DNA of 64,000 nucleotides from JAWVFM01 sp963771655 (lineage in GTDB: Bacteria; Actinomycetota; Thermoleophilia; Solirubrobacterales; 70-9), in assembly GCA_963771655.1 (NCBI GenBank), contig CAVYUG010000009.1, forward strand, positions 310,001-374,000. Reading direction: 5' to 3'. Position numbers and translations under genes: made by a program. The notes under the pieces are model-generated. The model had not been told where the DNA came from and did no database searches. It saw nothing but the letters and a program-made list of their open reading frames with translations. How positions within the stretch are numbered: position 1 is the first letter of the stretch; each line of letters starts with the position of its first letter. Of this stretch, positions 51,610 to 64,000 are shown one piece after another.

Positions 51610-52173
51610 TCAGTCCGACTCATCGCGGGCGCGTCCGTAGCGCTCGTAGATCACCCGTGAGCCGAACGTTCTGGTCTCGATCAGCTCCAGCGGAACGTCT
51701 TCGGTGACCGGCGGCAGGAACGGCGTACCGCCACCGACGACGACCGGATAGCGGAACATCCGCAGCTCGTCGACGAGGCCGAGCTCGATCGCCGCCGCGG
51801 CCAGGCCGGCGCCGCCGATCGAGACGTCCTTGTCAGTCGCGTCGAGCGCCGCAGCGGCCTCCTCGGCCAACGACGCCTCGGCGAGCCGGGCATTGCCCTG
51901 AACGCTGTCGAGCGTACGGCTGAAGACGACCTTCGGGATCGCGCACCAGACGTCGGCGAACGCGGCCCTGAGCTCGTCGTCGCGCATCGACGGATCCGTC
52001 TCCCACGGCAGCATGGTCTCGTAGAGCCTGCGGCCGCACAGGTAGCCGCCGAGCTCGCGTATCTGCTCGGTGTGGAAGCGAAACTGCTCCTCGCTGGGGG
52101 CCGTCCACCCGAACGCGCCTTCGCGGTCGGTGATGAAGCCATCCACCGAGACGCCCATCGAATAGATCAGCAT
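51610..52173 (-). CDS. RibD-C/dihydrofolate-reductase-fold protein (copy 2)
   Basis: 187 residues from ATG 52173. GVSVDGFITDREGAFGW, GGYLCGRRLYETMLPWE, KVVFSRTLD and DVSIGGAGLAAAAIELGL with a late YPVVVGGGTPFLP mark this NADPH-dependent reductase fold. It lies 10 bases downstream of the next gene on the same strand, so the two are probably an operon. Confidence 0.88.
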   Translation of the reverse strand: MLIYSMGVSVDGFITDREGAFGWTAPSEEQFRFHTEQIRELGGYLCGRRLYETMLPWETDPSMRDDELRAAFADVWCAIPKVVFSRTLDSVQGNARLAEASLAEEAAAALDATDKDVSIGGAGLAAAAIELGLVDELRMFRYPVVVGGGTPFLPPVTEDVPLELIETRTFGSRVIYERYGRARDESD

Positions 52174-52183
52174 GGCTTCAAGC

Positions 52184-52864
52184 TCATCGCGCGGTCGAGG
52201 CGATCGTAGGGCGATTGCCAAGTACCTCATTAAGTACCACCCGCGTGTGCCAATCGATGCCGGCTGAGATCCGACACAGGGACACCCGCGTAAGGCTGAG
52301 TGATGAGCGCAGGACGGGTGTCTCACCCTCCTCGGCCGCGGAGACCCATTCAAGCCGCACCGGCCCGCTCCCGGAGCACTCGAAGAGGCGGACGCCATCG
52401 CCGACGAGGACCGGGGCGACGTGGACGATGATCTCGTCCAAGATCCCCGCCTCGAGACACTGCCGAGCGATATTCGCGCCAAGCACGACCACGTCGCCTC
52501 CGTCCGCCGCCTCTTTGGCGATCGAAGTCGCCTCGTCGATGCCGACGTTCAGGAACCAGCCTGTTACGCCCTTCACGACCGGAGGTTCGGCGGGTGGGTC
52601 GTGGCGAAGCACGAAGAACGGGCCGCGAAAGGCGCCGCCGTAGAACCCCGGTTGATTGCGGTCCTCAACGTCCTGCGTTCGCCTGCCGACAAGCAGCGCT
52701 CCCGTCGACCGGAGGACCTCGTCGATCGTTTCGCCCGCTCCGCCGTCCACCCCAGACATCCATCGCATGTCGCCGTTGGGGCCGGCGATGAAGCGATCGA
52801 GGCTCATCATCGTGTGCCAATGACCTTGCTCATCCACCGATGGCGAGCGGACCAGGTCGCCCAT
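52184..52864 (-). CDS. RibD-C/dihydrofolate-reductase-fold protein (copy 3)
   Basis: 226 residues from ATG 52864. MMSLDRFIAGPNGDMRWM, TGALLVGRRTQDVEDRNQ, FFVLRHDPPAEPP and DVVVLGANIARQCLEAGI, ending HVAPVLVGDGVRLF. The N-terminal helix is slightly extended. The C-terminal 30 residues after the fold (LSLTRVSLCRISAGIDW) are unusual and may be non-conserved. First gene of a pair with copy 2. Confidence 0.83.
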   Translation of the reverse strand: MGDLVRSPSVDEQGHWHTMMSLDRFIAGPNGDMRWMSGVDGGAGETIDEVLRSTGALLVGRRTQDVEDRNQPGFYGGAFRGPFFVLRHDPPAEPPVVKGVTGWFLNVGIDEATSIAKEAADGGDVVVLGANIARQCLEAGILDEIIVHVAPVLVGDGVRLFECSGSGPVRLEWVSAAEEGETPVLRSSLSLTRVSLCRISAGIDWHTRVVLNEVLGNRPTIASTAR

Positions 52865-53063
52865 ATTGCAGCCTCGCTCGTCGACGCCGCATCGAGATCT
52901 CGGCGACGGTGTCCGAGGCGCCACTCGCGCCACTGCCTTCTTCTTTTGGCGGCGCTTGCGGGAGATCCGCATCTTTCTCGCGCGCTTCCACGCTGGTCGC
53001 CAGACGCCCGTGGTGGTGCAATCCGTGCTTCGGCGACCAAGCGGGCTGGTGGAAGGATTTATT

Positions 53064-54263
53064 ATGCCTTCGGGCACTGCCTCTGAGGTCAAGACAGGGT
53101 CACGTCAGATCTTGGGTGCGAACCCCACGATGAGACGCGCCTGGCTTGCGCATAACACGGGGCACGCCCTCGATGCCGTTGCGGATACGGCCTTCGCGCC
53201 GGAAGAGACACGCGGAAGCATCGAGAATCTCGTGGGCGCAGCGCAGGTTCCACTTGGCATCGGCGGGCCGATCCGCGTCAATGGACAGCATGCCGACGGG
53301 CTGTTCTACGTCCCATTCGCAACGACTGAAGGAACGCTCGTCACCACCTACCAGTACGGCATGCGGGCGATCACCGAGGCGGGTGGGGCGAATACCCACG
53401 TTCTGGCTGACGCTCTCGATATCACTCCATGCTTCGTCGGGGCAGGGATGCGTGACGCGCTCGCCCTCGCTGGGTGGCTGACCGAGCATTTTGCGGAGCT
53501 AGAGGCGGTGGCCGCCGAGACCACTGCGCACGGTCGTCTGCTCGAGGTTCGCCCCCACGTGTTCGGGCGCCGCGTCTTCGCGCAGTTCGTGTTCAGCACC
53601 GGCGACGCAATGGGGCTCAACATGATCAACCTCGCGGTCGACCGCATCTGCCGTTATGTGATCGAGGCGATGCCGTGTGAGCGCTACTACCTGAGGTGCA
53701 ACTACTCCAGTGACAAGAAACCAGCTGCCATCAACTTGTTCCGACCGTATGGAAAGGAGGTACTGGTTGACCTGCTGCTGCCGGCCAATGTTGTCGAGAC
53801 GCACCTCGGGGTCTCAACCCGCGGGCTATGCGAGTTCGCTGCGTCGGGCCGGCTTGGCACCATGCAGGCTGGGGCGCTGGGCGCAAACGCGCACTTCGCC
53901 AATGGCCTGGCGGCGATCTACATCGCCTGCGGCCAGGACGTGGCCCAGATCGTCAACGCGAGCATCGGCTTCCTGGACTTCGAGCATGTCGGCGATGGCG
54001 ACTTGTATGTGGCCGCCAGGCTGCCCAGCCTCGTGTCCGGCACGGTCGGTGGGGGCACCAAGCTGCCCACGCAGCACGAATGCCTGGCATTGCTGGAATG
54101 CACCGGCGACGGCACCGCACGCAAGTTCGCCGAGATCGTCGGGGCGACGCTCGTCGCTGGGGAGCTTGCGATCTGCGCCGCACTCGCCAACGGACGCTTC
54201 ATCGAAGCTCACCGCCAGAATCGCCTGATCGCCGGGGGAGATCGGGTGGCGGGCCGGATCTGA
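53064..54263 (+). CDS. Hydroxymethylglutaryl-CoA reductase, class I-like
   Basis: 399 residues from ATG 53064 (ribosome binding site GGAAGGA). All main class I elements are present: ENLVGAAQVPLGIGGP, TTEGTLV (catalytic Glu), NYSSDKKPAAIN (Lys), NAHFANGLAAIYIACGQDVA (Asp), TVGGGTKLPTQ and EAHRQNRL (His). Reaction: NADPH-dependent reduction of HMG-CoA to mevalonate. No other mevalonate-pathway gene is in the window. Base composition is a little less GC-rich than the flanking genes, hinting at horizontal transfer. Confidence 0.92.
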   Translation: MPSGTASEVKTGSRQILGANPTMRRAWLAHNTGHALDAVADTAFAPEETRGSIENLVGAAQVPLGIGGPIRVNGQHADGLFYVPFATTEGTLVTTYQYGMRAITEAGGANTHVLADALDITPCFVGAGMRDALALAGWLTEHFAELEAVAAETTAHGRLLEVRPHVFGRRVFAQFVFSTGDAMGLNMINLAVDRICRYVIEAMPCERYYLRCNYSSDKKPAAINLFRPYGKEVLVDLLLPANVVETHLGVSTRGLCEFAASGRLGTMQAGALGANAHFANGLAAIYIACGQDVAQIVNASIGFLDFEHVGDGDLYVAARLPSLVSGTVGGGTKLPTQHECLALLECTGDGTARKFAEIVGATLVAGELAICAALANGRFIEAHRQNRLIAGGDRVAGRI

Positions 54264-54314
54264 GAGCCAAGCTGTTTCCGTTCTCCCCCGCCAGGTTGGA
54301 ATTACCATGGCCCT

Positions 54315-54770
54315 GTGAGCGACGCGGTTGACGAGCGTCTTCGCACTCTGTTGCGAGCGGATCCCGTCCCGGAGGTTCGAGCCGAGGCGGCGCGGGCGCT
54401 CGGCGTGACCGGCAAACCGGTGGAGTCAATCGAGCCGCTCGTTGTGGCGCTCGACGACGCGAACGCCGGCGTGCGGCGCGCAGCAACGCTCGCCCTTGGG
54501 CGAATCCACGATCCGCGTGGCGTCGAAGCGCTGGTCGTCGCCTTGGCGGAGCGCCCGGAGCTCTGGCGCGAGACATCGGCCGCACTCGCCCACACGGGCG
54601 ACCTTGACCTCGTCGACCGCCTGCTGCCCCTGCTGGACTCGGACTCGAGCCATGTGCGCTCGGGCGCCGTCCGCGCGATCGCGGCGGTCTCGAGCACGAC
54701 GCCAACGGGTGAGGGAGAGCCCGTCTTCGAATACACGGACGAAGAAGGCCACCGCCACCTCTTGTTCTAG
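54315..54770 (+). CDS. HEAT-repeat protein
   Basis: 151 residues with three to four HEAT/PBS-lyase repeats: VPEVRAEAARALGVTG, NAGVRRAATLALGRIHDP, ELWRETSAALAHTGDLD and SHVRSGAVRAIAAVS. A protein-protein interaction scaffold; no catalytic motif. It ends in a short acidic and aromatic tail and overlaps the end of the convergent PPTase gene by 4 bases. Confidence 0.82.
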   Translation: MSDAVDERLRTLLRADPVPEVRAEAARALGVTGKPVESIEPLVVALDDANAGVRRAATLALGRIHDPRGVEALVVALAERPELWRETSAALAHTGDLDLVDRLLPLLDSDSSHVRSGAVRAIAAVSSTTPTGEGEPVFEYTDEEGHRHLLF

Positions 54771-55409
54771 CCTCGGAGCTCGCGCGGGGGGGCGCCCGCG
54801 CCGGGTTGGCTAACCACCGCCATCACCCATCCGGGCTCGCTGCGCCACCACCCGCGTACACGAGGGCCTCCGTCCCACGCGACTCGAAGCTGCCGCCACG
54901 AATCGGGCGACCCATCGAGCCGACCCAGCGCGACCCCGGCGTGCCGCAGGTCGAGGCGCAGCCCCTCGCCTCTCGCCTTCGACGCGGCCTCCTTGGCGGT
55001 CCACAGAAGGTTTGCCATCAGGTCTCGCGACTCGGCGTCCAGGCCGCTGAGGAGCTCACGCTCGGCGGGTCGAAGCCATTGGCGGATGAACGCGGGGCTA
55101 CGAGGCTCGACCACCTCGAGGTCGCACCCCACCGTCGCCGAGCGGCGACCGACGGCGACCAGCGCTCGGCCGGCGCGGTGACTGAGCGAGAGCCCAACGG
55201 GGATCGGTACGCCCCCGGCGAAGGCCTCGGGTGCTCCGCCTGGTGTCGGCATGACCTCGACCTCTGAAGCCGGCAGGCCCTGCGACAAGGCCAGCGCCGC
55301 CTTCGCGGCCCAGCGCCCGAGCCGCCACTCGGCGTGGCGCTTCGGAATTCGAAGCGCCGACAGGACCCGGCGCTCCCGCTCGCTCAGCCACCGATCGTCC
55401 GGCGGTACG

Positions 55410-61019
<5,610 letters not shown>

Positions 61020-61030
61020 GCCCGGGTCCC

Positions 61031-62467
61031 TCAGCTCATCGCCGACCGGATCGGCTCGAGCGCGTCGGCATCGAGGGCGGCAGGGAGCTCGATCGTTCGA
61101 TACCCCTCGAGGAGCACCCGGACATTGCCGCGCTCGTCGATCACCCGGGCGTCGACCGCCGATCGGTCCGCGCGCGGGCTGACGACCGCGAGCAGTGGTC
61201 CAGGAGCATCGGCGTCGGCGAAGCGGACGATCCGATCGACGTGGGTCGGAAGCGCCATCCGTCCCTCGGTCCCCAGTTCCCAGACCCCCGCAGTCTGGAA
61301 GCAGAGCTCGATCAGGCGTGGCGCTGCCTCGGTCGGCTGGCTTTGGGGCTCGTGATCTGCCGGCAGGTCCGAGGCAAGGCGGCCGACCACCGTGCCGTCG
61401 TCGCGCCAGGCCCGATCGAGCACCCGATAGGCGGGCCCGTGGAAGTAGATGCGGTAGATCGCCTCCGCCCCCACGCCGGCGCCCTCCGGACCCTCGGTTG
61501 GGGTCTCCCCAGCGGGGGGCTCCGGCAGCTCGCGGGCGAGAACCGCACGGCCGGTGAAGTGAACCGTTCGCTGCTCGCCCTGGGGCAGCGGGCGGCGGCC
61601 GATGAGACGGCAATCCGCAACCAGGGTGCCGTCGCCGCCGTCGCGCGGCAGGGCCTGCAGCTCCAGCGTCCGCGGCTCGTCACGGTAGAACTTGAACGGC
61701 GCCGCAAGCTCGACGTCCTCGAGCGCGACCACCCGCCATCCGGGCAGCAGCGCCGCCGCCGCCTCGGCGAACGCCTCGATGCCCATCACCCCCGGCAGCA
61801 CCGGCGTGCCGTCGATCCGGTGGTGGTCGAGGAACGCCTGGCGGGCGGGATCGAGCTCGGTCAGGACCGTCAGCCCCTCGCCGGACGTGAAGGCGGTGAC
61901 CTTCCCGGTCATCGGCCCGGACGCTGCGGAGACGGCACTCGTCGCGGCGTCCGGGTCGAGACCCCCCGTCGGGTGCCGCTCGGCGGCGAGCATGCCGAGC
62001 GATCCGGCGACGAGCACCTCCCCGCCCGGCCCCGATGCGGTCAGCTCCCGACGCACGATCGGCACGCCGACGTCGGGGGGCAGCATGTCGATCCCGGCCA
62101 TCTCCATCATCTTCGGGATCGAGCCGCGGCTCGCCATCCCGATCTCCGACCAGGCGGTCCAATCGATGGCGACGCCGCGGACGCGGCCGTCCGCTCGCAG
62201 GCCCGAGATGCTCTTGCAGAGAAGGTCGTTGGCGGCCGCATAGTCCGTCTGTCCCGCGTTCCCGAACCGCCCGGCAATCGAGCTGAATACCACTGCGCTC
62301 GAGACGCTGGCACCGCCGAGCGCGCGGAGCAGGTTGAACCACCCGTTGACCTTGACGTCGAAGACGAGGTCGAACTCGCGCTGAGGCTTGTCGGGCAGGT
62401 AGTGACTGATCTCCAGCCCCGCGCAGTGGATGAGGACGTCGAGCCGGCCACCGTCCGCGACGCGCGG
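61031..62467 (-). CDS. PfaA-like synthase, 3' part: end of KR domain and DH domain
   Basis: Last 480 or so codons, ending with TGA 61031-61033. It continues the KR domain: DGGRLDVLIHCAG, then VFSSIAGRFGNAGQTDYAAA with the catalytic Ser and Tyr, then a hot-dog dehydratase: HHRIDGTPVLPGVMGIEAFA (catalytic His) and LIELCFQTAGVWELG in the second half. Separated from the 5' part by a frameshift near 62459-62469; the two parts overlap at the junction. The first ATG in this frame is at 62293, inside the KR domain, so it would not make a sensible independent protein. Confidence 0.82.
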   Translation of the reverse strand, partial: PRVADGGRLDVLIHCAGLEISHYLPDKPQREFDLVFDVKVNGWFNLLRALGGASVSSAVVFSSIAGRFGNAGQTDYAAANDLLCKSISGLRADGRVRGVAIDWTAWSEIGMASRGSIPKMMEMAGIDMLPPDVGVPIVRRELTASGPGGEVLVAGSLGMLAAERHPTGGLDPDAATSAVSAASGPMTGKVTAFTSGEGLTVLTELDPARQAFLDHHRIDGTPVLPGVMGIEAFAEAAAALLPGWRVVALEDVELAAPFKFYRDEPRTLELQALPRDGGDGTLVADCRLIGRRPLPQGEQRTVHFTGRAVLARELPEPPAGETPTEGPEGAGVGAEAIYRIYFHGPAYRVLDRAWRDDGTVVGRLASDLPADHEPQSQPTEAAPRLIELCFQTAGVWELGTEGRMALPTHVDRIVRFADADAPGPLLAVVSPRADRSAVDARVIDERGNVRVLLEGYRTIELPAALDADALEPIRSAMS

Positions 62468-64000
62468 CCGAGATCGCCGCCGTGACCTGGTCGGGGTCCG
62501 TTAGGTCAGCCTGGTGCCAATGCGCCGCGCCGCCCGCCTCGCGAATGGCCTCGATCGCGTCGAGCGCCGCTCGAGCTCGCTCGATCTGCGCCAGCTCGCG
62601 CTCGACGAGCTTCGGCGTCGGGCGCTCGCCGCGCTGCTTGATCCGCTCGGTCAGGTCGCGCACGAGCCCGTCGCGATCGGAGGCGAACCGCGCGAGGTCA
62701 GGGTCGGCGGGATCGGGCTCGGACACGAGGTCGAGCAGGTGGAAGGTGCCTCCGGACGCGGCCGCGAGGTCGGCGGTGATGGCCGCGACGATGCTTCCCG
62801 CCGCCCCAGTGACGCAGAAGACGGTGTCGGCTCCGAGCGCCCGTCCCGGGTCGCTCTCGGCTGGCTGCTCGACGAGTCCGACGGACCAGCGGAGGTCGTC
62901 GGCGTAGCCGACTTCGACCGTGCCGGGATCACGGAGCGTCTCCTCGATGAGGATCTCTGCCAGGGCCGCGGTCTTGCGGCCGGGCGGGAAGTCGACGGCC
63001 TTGACGAGGACATCGGGCCGCTCGCGGGCGAGCGCCTTGGAGAACCCGGAGACCGCGCCGCCCATCACCGACGTCGCGCCGCTCGCGTCGTAGCCGTGCC
63101 GCCCTCCAAGGCGAGTGCCGGCGATCAGGAATGTCCCTTCGGGGGAGATCTCCTCGGCGAGCGCACGCATCGCCACCGCGAGGAGCTTGACGCGGGCTCG
63201 CAGGCCCGCCGACCAGGCGTCAGCGTCGAGATCCGCCAGCGGACCCTCCAGGTCGAGGGCCGGCAGCCAGTAGACGCCGTGCATGGGGCCCTCTGACTTC
63301 CAGGCTTCGATCTGTCCCTCGAGCGCCTCCTCGTCCGCCGTGGGGTCCGCGATCAGCACCTCGACGCCGAGCTTCTCGAGCCTGGCGACGAGGGCCTTGG
63401 CGATGCCGCCGCCGTCCGGCGCCACGATCACCCGGCGCCCCGCCTGGAGCTCGATTCCGGTCGCCACGCAGTACTCGAGCGCCGGGCGAACCACCGGAAC
63501 CGGGACGCGGCGGGCGAACGCGCTCGGCTGGTCCTTCTCGGGCGTCTCTGCGCCGACGGCCGGTTCCTGGCCCTTCTCCTCCGCCGCCGGGGCGGCGGCG
63601 GGCGAGCGCTCGTTGACGAACCCGACGACGTGATTGAGGGTCGGGTAGTCGCGGAGCTTCAGGGTGTCGTCGAAGGGGATGTCGTAGGCCTCGCGGATCG
63701 TCGCGAACACCTCGGCCTGCTTGACGGTGTCGATCCCGAGGTCGGCCTCGAGGTCGAGGTCCATGTCGAGCAGGTCCGGTGGGTAGCCGGTCTCCTCGGC
63801 GACGACCTGGAGCACCCGCTCGGCGACGCCCTCGGCGGCGGGCGCCGGTGTGGGCTCGGGCTCGGGAGCCGGCGGCGGAGGGGCGCTGCTGGCCGGGGCG
63901 GCGGCCTTAGCCGGGGCGGCGGCGGGCGAGCGCTCGTTGACGAACCCGACGACGTGATTGAGGGTCGGGTAGTCGCGGAGCTTCAGGGTGTCGTCGAAGG
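62460..64000 (-). CDS. PfaA-like synthase, 5' part: tandem ACPs and start of KR (runs off right edge)
   Basis: From the window edge inward: the C-terminal half of one ACP (LKLRDYPTLNHVVGFVNE), a Pro/Ala linker, a complete ACP (DLEADLGIDTVKQAEVFATI), another linker, and the KR domain up to its NADPH-binding motif (CVTGAAGSIVAA) and AHWHQADLTDP. Then the frame leaves the KR homology near 62465. The order ACPn-KR-DH matches PfaA of polyunsaturated fatty acid and related secondary lipid synthases; the ketosynthase and acyltransferase are expected upstream, outside the window. The ACP has Thr where the phosphopantetheinylated Ser is expected. Confidence 0.82.
63586..63676. repeat. Perfect direct repeat in tandem ACPs (second copy 63910-64000)
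   Basis: At least 91 bases are identical between 63586-63676 and 63910-64000, cut by the window edge; the period is 324 bases, or 108 codons. They encode the C-terminal half of two consecutive ACP domains and the linker start. The perfect identity suggests recent duplication or homogenisation by recombination. Confidence 0.9.

Noticed and set aside
61020..61613. N-terminal extension of the carboxylase frame by about 200 codons
   Set aside because: The extension overlaps the DH domain of the synthase in another frame and has no biotin carboxylase homology; TTG 61019 with GAGGGA fits better.

Overview
The window is about 70% GC, densely coded on both strands, and uses many GTG and TTG starts. 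It carries a c-di-AMP (ydaO/yuaA-type) riboswitch upstream of a cell-wall peptidase-like gene, an actinobacterial-type (Hhy) [NiFe] hydrogenase small subunit, F420-family PPOX and Ddn-like proteins, and a Cheo-type LexA box (GAAC-N4-GTTC) on dinB. Together these point to a soil Actinomycetota, most plausibly class Thermoleophilia (Solirubrobacterales). That placement is an inference; there is no rRNA gene in the window.

Layout. 1-5.2 kb: secreted S15/CocE-like hydrolase (cut by the left edge), SCO1 lipoprotein and a TlpA-like module separated only by an in-frame TAG, a beta-lactamase-fold hydrolase with a small zinc-ribbon-like protein, and a receptor-type Ser/Thr kinase with TPRs. 5.2-8.5 kb: a polar amino acid ABC importer. 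8.5-10 kb: Baeyer-Villiger-type monooxygenase. 10.1-12.8 kb: cold-response group (cold shock protein, fatty acid desaturase, DEAD-box helicase). 13-17.7 kb: c-di-AMP riboswitch and peptidase-like gene, orphan HhyS, PAS-GGDEF-EAL protein, CFA-synthase-like methyltransferase. 18-23.2 kb: RecQ, lipoprotein, SDR epimerase, SOS-controlled DinB, ICMT-like protein. 23.3-33 kb: a six-gene minus-strand run (M20 peptidase, LLM flavoprotein, BBE-type FAD oxidase, DUF899, membrane protein, cupin), Na+/H+ antiporter with homoserine dehydrogenase, and a MarR/MFS efflux pair with a clear operator.

33-49 kb is catabolic and accessory: glyoxalase/DUF899, an APH kinase + acyl-CoA dehydrogenase operon whose dehydrogenase has a one-base frameshift, a methyltransferase reduced to a remnant by internal deletion, GH17-like glycosidase, TetR/DHFR-like pair, STAS, alpha/beta hydrolases, glycosyltransferase, Ddn-like protein and aldehyde dehydrogenase. 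The last genes share a palindromic upstream motif. 48-53 kb: secreted Asp-box protein, a tRNA-His 3'-half fragment, SGNH hydrolase, two RibD-C/DHFR-fold reductases. 53-54.8 kb: class I HMG-CoA reductase and a HEAT-repeat protein.

The right end (54.8-64 kb, minus strand) is the most interesting system. A PfaA-like iterative lipid/polyketide synthase (tandem ACPs, KR, DH; continues beyond the window) is followed after 11 bases by one 1869-residue acetyl-CoA-carboxylase-like protein with biotin carboxylase, biotinyl, long central and carboxyltransferase regions on one chain, in the order of eukaryotic ACC. Its end overlaps an Sfp-type phosphopantetheinyl transferase. The operon thus appears to encode its own extender-unit supply, carrier-protein activation and chain synthesis. 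Two oddities stand out: the complete ACP has Thr where the phosphopantetheine Ser is expected, and the KR domain contains a frameshift.
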